A stretch of 64,000 nucleotides of DNA from NCBI RefSeq assembly GCF_963676685.1, contig NC_092346.1, forward strand, positions 90,988,255 to 91,052,254, written 5' to 3'. This DNA is from Mytilus edulis. Lineage: Eukaryota > Mollusca > Bivalvia > Mytilida > Mytilidae. The notes below the pieces were generated by a model that saw nothing but the letters and a program-made list of their open reading frames with translations, made no database searches and was not told where the DNA came from. The position numbers and the translations under genes were made by a program. This document shows positions 35,928 through 48,332 of this stretch, piece by piece. Each line of letters starts with the position of its first letter. The first letter of the stretch is position 1.

Positions 35928-36009
35928 GGTTATCTTCAACCACTTCCAATCATTGAAGACAACTGAAAAGTTTTCAAAGTTGTAATTTATGAGGATGATC
36001 CCATTTATG

Positions 36010-36562
36010 GTTCATGTGGACCTTTTGGCTAACATAGCTGTATTTTCACCTCAAAATATACTCTGAGTACTGACAAACCTCTGTATCTGATTTTTTTCTA
36101 AGGCATATCATGCCCTAGATAAATAAAATTCAAATATTTTTTATGTTTTAGAAAATTAAAAACTAAACAGGATATTGCAGTGCACTTGTTTTTCGTACCT
36201 CCCAAAGGTGCCAAAATTGTGAAAAAGATTTGAGAACTTGGCCACAGGTAATAATTGAAGTGAATGTATTGATTAACATGGACAATAGATACCTGATAAT
36301 AATTGGTATTTAAACTGTGTACCTGAGTGGACCATATATCATGTGAAACTCAACTGTTTGTTAATTTGATCATGGTCTGCAGGGAGAAAAAAAAATCCAC
36401 TGCAAAATCCAGTTGAGTGTTAAATTTTCTTAAACATACAATGCATTAGAATTTTATTTATCTAGGGCATGCAACTGTCCCAAATTCACAGGTTTATCTA
36501 TACAAAGAGTAAATTTTAAGGTGAAAATGCAGCCATTTAGCCAAAGGGTCCACATGGACTTT
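36010..36562. mobile_element. Fold-back element with about 115-bp inverted arms
   Basis: The left arm (GTTCATGTGGACCTTTTGGC...CCCTAGATAAATAAAATTC, 36010-36130) is repeated inverted at 36450-36562 (GAATTTTATTTATCTAGGGC...GGGTCCACATGGACTTT). Mismatches are moderate. About 320 bp of unrelated sequence lies between. Confidence 0.8.
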
Positions 36563-36685
36563 AAAACAGATACAAACTAGTATTCAATGTCTCAATCTGT
36601 AAAAATTAGTTGTGGTCAACATCTCATTATTATTTTGTAAGTATAACAGAGATGAAAAATAACAGCATTTTAGTTAAAATATATA

Positions 36686-37517
36686 CTGGGCCAAAAAAGT
36701 TTAGCAACACTTTTTTTTTCATTTTTGTTTTTGGTTGTTTCTGCCAAAAAGATTATTCAAACATCATTGATTAATCCTTAGGTTTACCTGTAATTTTAAA
36801 CAGTCATACTTTTTTCCGGGTGATTGATTTCCCGCCATTTCAGCTTTGCAAGTGTAATTGATGTTTTACGTTCTGAACCTGTACTTATAAAACGAAATTT
36901 AAAATATATTTTCACTAACCACTAACGTTCAGAAACACACCGTTAGTAAGAAAAACACATAAATGTTTGAAAAGATTGCATGGGGCGTCAACCAGGCCTC
37001 CCCGAAAATGACTGTCAAAAAGCTCTTGGAATGGTTGATGCCGGAATGAGTGTTGCAGACTTCGCGGCCTCGATTTAATGTGCATCAGTCAACAGTTTAG
37101 AGACTAACAAACAGATATCGACAAATTGCAACTGCACAAGATAGGTCGAGATGTCGAAGACCAAAACACTAATGTCAAGGGAGGAGTGCTACCATCGTTT
37201 TGCATCAACATGTGACAAGTTTATTCCGGCCACAAGAGTAGTGCATAGACTCAGGGCAGCTACTGAAGTGCTTGTCAATCCTTCATTGATGCACTTAGGG
37301 TATGGCCGAGATTTTTTTTTATTAATACTATACTCATTTCCCCATTTTTACCCTCCTGCACTCCATACAAAGAAATTCCTAATGAATATGAGTGATAAAC
37401 ATTCATGTTGCTTCTTGCATGTCATAATTCCATTTTGTTTCTATTAAAATTACATGTTATGAATTTGTAATAAAATAAAATTTCACATCTTTTTGTTGCT
37501 AAACTTTTTTGGCTCAG
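36686..37517 (+). mobile_element. Internally deleted Tc1/mariner transposon (832 bp)
   Basis: TIRs CTGGGCCAAAAAAGTTTAGC and GCTAAACTTTTTTGGCTCAG are flanked by TA at 36684-36685 and 37518-37519. 36960-37160 translates in two frames to Tc1 transposase N-terminal pieces (NDCQKALGMVDAGMSVADF, then RLTNRYRQIATAQDRSRCRR) broken by frameshifts and stops. The catalytic region is absent, so the copy is dead. Confidence 0.88.
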
Positions 37518-37519
37518 TA

Positions 37520-38098
37520 TAGTTCCAGAAGAAATACATTGTCAATATATTTATGCTTATGCTGTCCTTTCCCATTTGTTTGCAGTGAAGAGTTCAATTC
37601 GGACAGGTTATGGTTTAATTACTTTATCTGGCTGTGAAAAATTATCTCTGTATGGCATTTTTATTCATTTTTCTGTTTTTCACTTATCAAATGGAATAGC
37701 CATTTTAAAGTTTAGACTTGAATAAAAGTGCCTCTGATTGTTATAAAGAGATATTGTAATTTATATTGTTTTACTGTGAAATATAATTATCCCCCTCCAC
37801 CACCTAAAAATAATAAATATCAAATTAAAAAAAATCATATGGTTTGAAATTTTGTTATATTGAAATATTCAGCTTAAAATTTTTATGTCTGCAAAGTTTT
37901 AAAACGTACTTGTAAGTGTTCAATGTAGAAACCGCATTTGCAAACTGTCAAAGGGAGATAATTTTGTACACATTATACTCCAATTGATTTAATTATTGAG
38001 CTATTGCATTTGACATTTACTAATTCTTTCTGGATTGCATAAGTTGTGCACACAATCTATTTTTCACAGACATTTGACTTATCTTGTAATTTTTAGCA
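37520..38098 (+). promoter_or_regulatory. Upstream region of the cyclin gene
   Basis: AT-rich sequence between the mariner element and the cyclin start codon. An acceptor-like TTTTTAG stands 2 bp before the ATG (38099), so the coding start is probably in the second exon with a non-coding leader exon upstream, not located. No core promoter motif can be called with confidence. Confidence 0.35.
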
Positions 38099-41000
38099 AT
38101 GGCTACAGCATTTGCTACAAATAGTTCCAACTTCACACAGAGAAAGAATAAGGGATTTTCAAGTCAATCCCTGAGACAAAAACACAATGGAGAATTTACA
38201 GGATGTGAAAATATGGAGATAAGTCCAGACAAGATTCAAGAATATCTTGACAGTGAAAAAATGGTTCCTGCCTCTCAGATGGTATGTTTAGAAATTATAT
38301 TTACTCCTATCTAAGTCTTTCCCACCATTTTGGATGAGATAATTCAGGCTAACACCTTGGAAGGTAAGAAGAAGAAATAAACATGAAATTTTATGCTATT
38401 TAAAGGATAAAAAGCTGATTTTAATAAAGCTTTCTTTGTAAGTATTTGTAACTTCCACAAGGTTACTTCACTAATCAGGATTAAAAAGGGGGGATTGGTG
38501 ACTCTAGATCTTTTTGTTGTTTATGACCTCTCTACACTTATGTCCATAATAATAGAAAATAACCAACATTTAAAAAACAACTGAAAGTATATAATCAAAG
38601 GGGTGGATCAAGATTTTTGAAGGTGAGACAATATTCCATAAACTGTTCTCACTGTACAAATCCTTGATGATATATACAATTATTTTTACAATTTTACTTT
38701 AAAAAATGATAATTTTTCCGATGAATCTATGCCCCTGAATCTGATAGGATTCTGTTATGGTCTTATTCAGATTTCATTCTTCAAGTCTAAATATGTCTCA
38801 ATAATTGTTTACTAGTCATTTAAGAGATACATTGAAGTCCAGAAATGTTGTTTATGTTACAAGGAGCATTTTATTTTTTAAAGGAGAGAAGAGTTTTGAG
38901 AGAAACCCAGAATCTTCAAGGGAATCTCAATGTAGATCATGTTACAAAGGTCAAGAAAGAGAAGACCAAGGAGAAAAGCTTTTATAATGTAGCCAAAAGT
39001 AAACTGGCCCAGCAGATAATGGGTAAGTAATTATACCACCCTGTCAAAACAAAGATTGGGAAGGGGGTATATAGGAATCAACCTGTCTGCCTGATTTTAC
39101 AAGTCATTTGTCTACTTGTATTAAAATGTGTTAACTTTTCACATACACCTACTATAGATTAAACTTTAAAAAATAAATTGGCAAAAAAAATCTATCGGAC
39201 GAATATAATTTTTGAATTAAATTATAGTTTGCATTTTTATTAAGGAAAATAATGACCTCTTGCCTTGGAGCATATTTCCTATCGTTCTGAAAGAAAATAA
39301 CTCCATAAAGGTATTTACAGGTATATAAGACTCAATATGAGGCATTGAATTTTAGGATGTTCTACCCTTTAAGCAACTATCAAACCACAAAAGTTGTTTT
39401 TTTAATTGGATATTATAAAAATCATGACGCTTACTTAGAAAATTTCTTTCAATTAAAGTATGCGATTTGTGGAGGCATTTCCTAAAAATGGCTATTCAGA
39501 TATTTATGAACCTTTTTGTACATTCTAAGAATGTAAAATATGAAGTTAACATTTCACTGAGTTTAAAATTCCTATGAACATTTTTATGATATTTGGACTG
39601 CTTGATGAAACAACAGCAAGCAATAAAACAAATAGTGAAATATATAGGGTACAGGCATCTCCCACAACAAAAATCTGAAGCACCACCACATGATAAGATT
39701 AACCCTGCAATTCCTCACTGGTCAGCACTATTGCTAAAAAAATGTTTTAGTGAAATGCATAAATTGACTAATAATTTTAAGTGTTTGTTTTTTTTTAAGG
39801 TAAAAAGACAAAAAGCAAATCCAAGAAATCTACCTTGTTCAATGTATTGAACCCAGAACCATCTGCAATCTTGGATGATGGTAACTATATTTATTTTTTT
39901 ATTATTTTACCGACAAAATAAATTCAGAATTTATAATCTAAACAAGAAACTGCCCTGACTTGTACATAGGTTCTAGTCTTGAAAACTAGTTATTTGAATA
40001 TCAGTAGTGGATAAATTTGCAGAAATTTATGGTGTCACCAAGGGGACATAATTTATATATGTATGTTACAAAGAAATTAACAAAAAATTAATCAAAACCT
40101 TTGTGAAAGTTTTGAAAATTGTCAGTATTTGAAAGTTAGGAATAATTATTTTTTTATTTGTGCAGATTTGTTGTGTATGGACTTTGATATGTTGGACCCT
40201 TCAACAAAGATCAGAGGGATGTTTAAGTTTTGAAAATTGTCAGTATTTGAAAGTTAGGAATAATTTTTTTATTTTTACAGATTTGTTGTGTATGGACATT
40301 GATATGTTGGACCCTTCAACAAAGATCCGAGAGATGTTTATCAAACGTCCAGATGATGTTGTTGACATCTATGCCCATTTAAATGACCAGTTTAACTGTC
40401 CTGAATATGCTCAAGAAGTGTATTGTTATTTGCAGGTGAGGCAAAAGATTTATAGGAAATTATTATTTTAGTAAACCAACATTATAACTCTATCTTCATT
40501 CTTTGTATAATTGTGAATAATAGAACCTGCTGAATCTACATGATATGTGTACTTTTAAAAAAGGAGTAGGTCCAGTAAGACCCCTTTTTGGCCCAAAAAT
40601 ATAGCAGTTTTAAAAAATTGTTAAAATGTAAACTTTCATTTTTGACAAAAAACATCTGAAAAGTGACATATATGGTATATGAAACCAACTGGTCAGAAAT
40701 TTTAACAAACTACATACTGTAGAATATCAGTCAAGTCGTGAAAGTGCAAGGTGATAATATTTCTAAAAGTCATCTGTAATCATAAGAATAATGATATGAG
40801 ATTATCTCTCATGGAAACCTGTTAACCGTGTATTGTAATTTCACATTTATAGTCAAGTAACAGTAAAAATCTTCCATTTACAATAAAACAACTGTTACAT
40901 TTGTACAAAATTCTCCTTTTTTAGTATTTAGTAAAATCTATTTTATCTTGACTCATTCTTATTTATTTTAATGAATGATATTTTTTTATTTGAAGTCTGT

Positions 41001-44000
41001 GGAAAGACGCTTAACATTTTCTGATGACTACCTTGCATCAGATCCAGAAGTTACTCCACAGATGAGAGCAATACTAACTGACTGGCTCATACAAGTACAG
41101 GTAAAAGACTACTAATAACTATGATCGTTTCCTAAGATTTCTTAATTTTGGTTGGCTGTGCCTTTCCAAAACTATTACATATTTATAAAAGCAAAATATT
41201 TATGATTTATTAATTGAAATAATGAATATGAAACATATTATTTTAAATAAACTAGGGCAGAAAGTTTTTTAATGGTACAATTAGATAGTCAATTTTATTT
41301 ATTCTAACTGATTCCTACTTTTCAATTAATCAGATTTTAAAGCCAGAGAATGCATTCAAAGGAATCATGAAACTGATATAGCAACACAAAATACAAAAAC
41401 TTTTTCAAAAAAAAATTTCCATTTTTAATTTACTTTAATATTAAATTAAAAAAAAAATACAAAATCAACGCAGGAAATGTCTTTTAGAACAATGATTTTC
41501 AAATAGAACATTATGTACGTAAGGAAGATACTTCATTTTAGGTCCATGAAGAACTGTGTCAACAGACAATACATTTGACAGTGGCTCTGATTGATAGATT
41601 CCTCGTCCTGAAGGGTGTCAAACTACAGTTACTACAACTACTCGGAATCACATGTTTGTTTATTGCTGCAAAATATGTTGAAAGGTTCCCACCAGAGGTG
41701 AGTATCACTGTATTAGTCCAACCCTTTTAGTTGTTGGAGGATAGTGTGAAATTGTATGTTCATTAAAAAAAAATACAACCAAAGTACAAGCACTGTAATT
41801 TTTTATGTGTTTTTTTTTTTACATAAATACATAAATGGGATGGGTTTCAAACTTCTTTTCAACATTTTTAATAATGATTGAACAAAAGCTTGCACCTCAC
41901 TGTATTTTAAAGACAATTGCTAGCACTGGTTTTGAGCCGAATTCTTTTCTAGGTAGCTCCTATGGTGAAATTTTGAAACATTTTGCCTGCTGGAAGTTTT
42001 TAAAGGGAAACTTCGCAAAAAAATGAAAATTTTATATTATGTTTATTTGATATAAATAATCATATATTCATTAAAATTATTGTTCAATTCTTCTAGATGA
42101 GTGATTAAAATAAAAATTAAAATCCCACTATCACTGCTCGACTTATCGCCATTTTGACGGCATCTCCGATACAAATTGTCACGTGATGAGTATATTTGAA
42201 TAAAATATCTGAAAACCACAAAGCCAAAAAACAAGCATGGCATATCGTATATTCAGTATCAAAATGACTTGTCAAGCGTACGGATGTTCAATCGAAGTTC
42301 ACATAGCATAAGCTTACACTTTCCAAGACGTGGATGATTAACCTCAACATAACACCAACCAACTCACAACAAGTTCAAGAAAGTGTGTGCAGACCATTTT
42401 GAAGCATCTTGTTTCGATGGAAATTTGATAGTAATTATGATTTTTTTCTCATGAATGTTTTTATTGCTATTTCGTTCCAAGCCTGGTTGAAAGGAAATTG
42501 TCAGATTAATATAGTTCAATATTTCTGCATTCATGCATTAGTAACAGATTTTGTTGTTTACTAGTAGAAGTTTAGTACACGGATAAAAAGTTACAGACAA
42601 AAAAAATGTTGAATATATATAGGAAAAACATCTTCAAATATTATATTATTTATTACATTTATTAAATTAAGTTTATGAACATGTTTACAAGCCTTAAAAA
42701 TAAAAAGATATTTGATTTCAATCATGCAAAGGATATATATTTCTAGGGACAATGAAGCCATTTAAGGTACCTAGCCACTTTGGCATTTTGATTTTATAAC
42801 AATTATTTGATGTCATTGATATTTATTTAATAAATTCTGTTTACAACTTGGTTTAAAAATAATATTTCAAGAACAAACCAAAAAAGAATTAATTAATTCA
42901 CGTTTTCTCGTTTAAAGAAAAATAAACTCGAAACTGAATTATGACGTTTTGTTCTGTGACTTTCTGTCGTAAATTCACAAGTTCAATGAAGTATATATTT
43001 TTTAGGTGCAAAAAAAACTAGTATACATAAAAAAATTACGTAAAACATTTAAAGGGTCATTTGTTTGATATAATAATGGTTTAAAAATAAGACTTTATTT
43101 ATTTACATGTAGTATAATTACAGATGCTGTTTACCCCCCCCCCCCCTCCTTTTCCATATTGTGCCATATAAAAGGTTGAAGAGGTGATAGGTAGATGGGA
43201 GCATATGTCTTCCCCGATTCGTGTGGAAACTTAATAGATCTTACCGCCCCCTTGTTATGCTTTATAGCTGTCTACTAGGTCAACGCAGTTGCGTACTCCT
43301 ACAAGTTCAGGCTGAGCAGTTTCGGGATATAAAATGTCGACAGTTAGGCTAGCGAAGTTTGTAATGATTTATGGTCAATCGTAGTAGGAGTATTTTTTCT
43401 TTCTAAATTCATGATAACAAGATAAAAGATATGAATACATCTAGTGGGGCGGACACTAATTTGGAAGTTGTAAAAGCATTAATATATTCTTATCTGTAGC
43501 GGCTTTAGACTTTTCGAAATGCTTGCCAAAAAAAAAAATCTTTTTTATGTAATACATTTTATTCATTTCGGGTACTTCTAATATGAAAACCGTCGATCTT
43601 CTAAATTATTACCAGAGGTCATGTAATAGTGTCACATTCGGGTATTCTAGTGACTTCCTGCGGGCTAATAAACTGGTGACATTACGCAATTCAGGTACAT
43701 GCATCGCTTCCCAGCTGTTTGACCCAGGTGTGCACAGGTAAAAGTACCATCGAAAATGCTGTCAGGTGTACTATACATCCTGTTAACAATGTATGTCCCT
43801 AACCTGATTGAAATACACAAAGCCGTCCAAACATGAAATTAAGAGTTTAAAATTTATATCTACAGGCTGATTAATTCTGACATGTGCAAAGACAGAAATA
43901 ATAAGAACGTAAATTATTAATTTTGACTTCTGTTTCAAAATTCATGTGTAGAAGATTATCTGGTACTGTACCATGTAAAATGATTTTTTTTTTCAAATTT

Positions 44001-47000
44001 CAATTTTACTTTTCGGGGGCGGATCCAGCCATATTAAAAAAGGGGGGTTCCAAATATATGTCCCACTTCAAATGCATTGATTGGCAAAAAAAAAACGGGG
44101 GTTCCAACACCCGGAACCACTCCCCCTGGATCCGCCAATGCTTTTGTACACAATAGCTTACATAATGTTTTGTCAGCTTGTTTTAATTGCTTAGCAAATG
44201 TTTAATTTACGTTATGCGGTCTAGAGTTGTGATGAATAATTTAAGAAAGAAAAAAACATACTGCATCATTTTACAACATTGTTTGGAGTAAATCCTAGAG
44301 AATTTAACCGAGAGAATACGGATGACTATCTTTCATACTTTCTTGTCCTATTTCCGATATGAGCGGGTACATTTACGAAATATATATTAGAAAATTTGCG
44401 TTTACTTGTATGTGAAGAGACAAGCATGCGCAATTATGACACGAAGATGATACTTAGTTCGTGGCATGTCTCTAGAACGTGCGGTAATCGTTTGTCTTCC
44501 TGTACATGTACATTCAATTATTTAAAGGAGTGTCATTTTTATCAATATAAGATTTTGAGAACACTAAAACACTCCCGCGAAATCGCTGGCATTTCAAGCT
44601 TTTAAGCTGTTGTAGGATGATTTATTGTAAAAGATTTTATGTCTGGAGATCAGGTATCAAAAGCCCTCTACATTTTTGCCAAAGTCCGTTCTTTGTTTCC
44701 TTTTCTGTTAAATTCCATTATTTTCGAGTATCTGACACTAGACCACAATTACTCTTCCCCTTTGCTACAATGCATTTCTTGGTAAAAGTCAAATTAAATT
44801 TTAAAAAATGCACCGCTTCAAACATGAAATAAATGTAACTGTAAGTCTATAAGTAGACCATTATTATTCTCATAAAATATGCTTCTAGGACAATCCATCA
44901 GTGCTTTTTCTTTTGTAGTAGCATGATACATTTCCAATATTCAGCTTCATGGTCTTGTTTGTAAAAAGGCAGAAGTACCAAAACGGATAGTCATATTCAG
45001 TATTAAAAAACACACTGACAACGTCATAGCAAAAAATAACCAATAAACGATCGAAAGACAAACAAAGAGATAAAAAACACATCATTGAAAACTGGTTAAG
45101 GTTGCACAACAAGAACCCCAACAACATCTCGGGAGGATCTCGGGTCAAATCATATCAACGCTCCGTGGTACTGTGGTAGACCAAACCTTCATGTTAGTAC
45201 AACATGCAATCTATAAAATTAGACCTCAAAGTGAAATAATTCATAAATAGGTTTATTAATACACAAATAATGAAATGAATCTGAAACATTCGGTGAAAAA
45301 CTGTATTGGTAAACCGTTTAAATGATTTTAGAACTATTCAGTCTGAAGTGTCACTTTCACATTCTTTGAATCATTCGTATACCCCATCCAACGATGGAAA
45401 CTCTTTTCTAATTATGTTTACTACACAAGCCGGTAGGATTATTCTGTGTTTCTTGCCAAGTGGTTGACCTTTCCTGACCCAACACACAAACTGACGATAA
45501 GCCATAAGCCTGCTTTGTCTGTTAATAAGTACGTCTGGAGCTCTCCCTCCCTTCCAGTAAGACAAAGTTGAAAATTTTCTGTTAACATTTTTGATATTTT
45601 CGTTCAAATAGCTGAAGAATTAGTACGTGGTGAGAATTAAATTATTTTGATAAGGACATTACTTCCTGAATATTTAAAAAAAAAAAAAAGAATAAGATCG
45701 CTTTGAACGACCCACTTATATAACTGCAATTGGTAATTACTATCTATTTCAAAAATTCAAGGTCACCGATTCATATTTAGAATTTTTAATTCATTTACTC
45801 GTGTTTATAGGGACATCATTATTCATAAATTTATTCAATTAGATTAATTCAGTATTTCTTTTTTTTTAACAAAAAATATTCAGCGTCAATAATATATTTA
45901 ATTAAACTGAGCTCATGGAAAATATTAAGATTCCCCCGTTTATCATTCATACGAAATGTTGTTCACACCTAGAAAAGTGAACCGTGACGGCTTAAATTCA
46001 CTGAGTAAAGATCAAAAGAGACAAAATGCTAATCTTTTAATTAACTTGAATTTAACCACGCATTCAACAGGTAGTCACTATGTGTCAAAGTACAATACAC
46101 ATTGTATTTGCGGGGCCGTATTTACACACTACAAATGTACTAGCAGCACATTTACTAGCCTGACGTAAAAGGTATAAAGTACAAACATACATGTTTAAAA
46201 CACTACCAGTTATACGTGTTAGTTCAAAATATCCGTAGGAAAAAAAATCATCATAAAAAAATATTTTATATGATTTACTTGTATCACTATAATCATTTCA
46301 GAAAATATTAAAATATAAACCGTACATTCTACTTTCAAGCTGAGCGCTGTTCCATCTTAATTATTAGTTGGTTAATAGCTACACCAAACGTCGTCTATGC
46401 GCTTTAAATAACGTTATAAGATGATTAACGATTAAGATTTAAAATGAGATTATTTCCACTCCCGGCATGCTTAAAGACTTAAACTACGTCACATAAGTCA
46501 GGAAGTTCGAAGAAATAAAATTATTAATTCTTAATTTTCTCCTTTATTGCTGTTCATATCCAGATAAAACTTGGTGAATATGTTTTTTATGGTATTATGA
46601 ACATAATTAGCTGAAAAGTAAAAATTCGCGAATTATCCCTTTAAAGTAAAGAATAAGTTGAGTTTGTCATATAAACATGTAGAAATGCTACTATCTTAAG
46701 TTAGCTTTAAAAATTCAGTTGGTTTGCAGGACAATCAACAACTAGACACAAAGATTTCTCACTCCAGAATAAATCCAATAAGTGTTTAATATTTGAATTT
46801 ATGACTTTTGCAGGTGGCTACACTCTGTCATCTTACTGATAACAGTTTTCAGCCAGCACAAGTACTGAAGCTAGAGATACATGTACTAAAGGCTTTGAAC
46901 TTTGACCTCAACATAACAGACCCAACAGTTTTCTTGGATAGATTCCTTGAAATAGAAACAAATCAGAATAAGGAGGTACAATGTACAATGTATAAGTAAT

Positions 47001-48332
47001 TAAAACTATACTATAGTCACAAACATATTTTGTGAATTTTTATAATGTGAACAGTTTGAAACGCAAGGCAAAGATTTTCCATTAACAACAAAAATCAAGT
47101 TGCATTAAAAAAAAAAAATCACATTATTATTTGAAAATTGTTGACTATGGAAGAAAGATGTCATAGGGTCTTTTCTCCAGCCTTTCACTAAATGAAATAA
47201 TTTGGTATTTTAACTAATGTGATGAACATCTATTTTAGATTGCCCATATGTCTCAGTACCTACTTGATTTGTCCCTGACTGAGGCTAGATTTACAGTTTA
47301 CCAGTCGTCCATTATGGCTGCCAGTGCTATGTATCTGTCCAGAAAACTGACAGATATTGATGATCCATGGAATCCAACTCTGGCTTACTACAGTAGATAC
47401 TCAGAGAAAGATCTAGCAGCATGTACCAAAGCTTACTCTAAATCATTGCTGAAACTCCCAACTAGTAAATTCCAGGTATGAAGTCAATAAAGTCCATTAT
47501 TAAAGCTATGCTGGACAACATTTTAGCTAGTTTAAAAACTAAAATGCTGTTTAAATAGCCTCTACCAGTAAAACAACCATTTTTGGTTGCTTTATATCCT
47601 GATTCAACAATTTAAAAAATGTATTTTGTCCTTTTTCAGTGATGTCTATTGAGAACAATTTGTTTTTTGACATTTAACGGTACATTTAATGCATTCAAGT
47701 ATGGTTACAATACTTACTATACGATCTAGCTTACAAGCTTCAAAAGATTTGTTTCTTTATCTTGTCAAGGAATATATAAAAAACATTCCATTTACTAAGA
47801 TTTTACAGGTGTTAACATTTAGACTACAACTAACTTTTGTTGAATTAATAGAGAATTTAAATTAAAATAAATTGGACTTATCCAGACTGAGTTTAAATAT
47901 GTTGAACTTATTTTAGTAATATGTACTTGTACCTTCCCATGTGTATAAATATTAGTCATGCCAAATTTTGCTTCTTTGTGTATGCAATATGATATTATAT
48001 AATGTCTTCCCTTCTTTCTCATTTGCCTAACGTTTCTATCAAGAATCTTATCTCGGGATGATTAGCATTTGATACATTTCAACAATCTAGTTTTGTGAAA
48101 GAAATTCCGATCCAAATTGGAAATAAGCTACCAAGATATGCTAGTTATTTGCATAGATTATTCTATGAGTTATCTCCCTTCACAAAAGAAATTTATATGA
48201 ATTTTATTTTTTCAGGGAGCCAAAAACAAATACAACAGTATGACCAACTTTGATGGTATCAGCAACCATCCTGCTCTCCAAAATAAAGACCTCCTGAAAG
48301 AGATTGCAGGGGAGGAAACCCTGATCATGTAA
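38099..48332 (+). CDS. B-type (mitotic) cyclin, complete, 9 coding exons
   Basis: Exons: 38099-38281, 38884-39022, 39800-39880, 40281-40435, 40996-41100, 41542-41697, 46814-46975, 47239-47475, 48216-48332. Phases agree; the product has 444 residues. Cyclin B activates CDK1 for mitotic entry and is destroyed by APC/C. The N-terminal region carries RRVLRETQN (63-71), an exact R-x-x-L-x-x-x-x-N destruction box, then a Lys-rich stretch. The first cyclin fold holds MRAILTDWLIQVQ (209-221), HLTVALIDRFL and LLGITCLFIAAKYVERFPPE. The second includes WNPTLAYYSRYSEKDL and the C-terminal NKYNS. Spacing and the WxPTLxxYxxYxExxL motif favour cyclin B over A, but it is divergent and subtype B1/B2/B3 cannot be set. 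AATAAA is at 49161-49166. Intron 6 is swollen by a transposon, and intron 3 has a duplicated acceptor. Confidence 0.92.
38635..38666. repeat. Possible decayed copy of the 32-bp palindrome family 1
   Basis: ACTGTACAAATCCTTG (38651-38666) matches 15 of 16 bases of the right arm of the palindrome at 60257. The left 16 bases barely match. Flanking heptamers ACAATAT and ATGATAT agree at 5 of 7. It lies in cyclin intron 1. Confidence 0.3.
40109..40340 (+). repeat. Tandem duplication spanning an intron-exon border of the cyclin gene
   Basis: Unit 1 is 40109-40225 (117 bp) and unit 2 is 40226-40340 (115 bp), nearly identical. Each carries the end of intron 3, the acceptor (TGCAG or TACAG) and the first 60 bases of exon 4. 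Only unit 2 leads into the full exon. Splicing to the first acceptor (exon from 40166) would read DLLCMDFDMLDPSTKIRGMF, then K, F and TGA. Confidence 0.9.
42264..42431 (+). pseudogene. THAP-type zinc finger remnant inside the transposon
   Basis: Begins MTCQAYGCS (Cys pair), then after a frame break HSISLHFPRRG, then VCADHFEASCFDGNLI. The C-x4-C ... FP ... C-x2-H-F-x4-CF order is that of a THAP domain, a DNA-binding fold found in P-element and other transposases. Stops and a frameshift break it. Confidence 0.6.
44014..44140. mobile_element. MITE of the GGCGGATCC family nested in the Kolobok-like element
   Basis: Ends GGGGGCGGATCCAG and CTGGATCCGCC. CTTTT lies just outside both ends (about 44009-44013 and 44141-44145). 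Interior phrases TATGTCCCACTTCAAATGCA and TTGATTGGCAAAAA match the copy at 32210. Confidence 0.85.

Larger units (their letters stand above)
42004..46640 (+). mobile_element. TTAA-flanked Kolobok-like element, copy 1, in cyclin intron 6 (4.6 kb)
   Basis: TTAA stands at 42000-42003 and 46641-46644. The left end is AGGGAAACTTCGCAAAAAAA; the right end, read inward, is AGGGATAATTCGCGAATTTT. The same two ends occur in opposite order at 55010-57803, and interior blocks match as well (for example GTGAACCGTGACG with TGCTAATCTTTTAATTA near 45975-46045). The interior has a THAP-like remnant and a nested MITE but no intact transposase. TTAA duplication, A-G-G termini and THAP fit Kolobok as I recall that superfamily; piggyBac is the alternative. 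Confidence 0.82.

Noticed and set aside
41835-42026. 63-codon frame after cyclin exon 6.
   Set aside because: Lies in the intron beyond a good donor and crosses into the transposon end at 42004; the cyclin fold resumes only at 46814.
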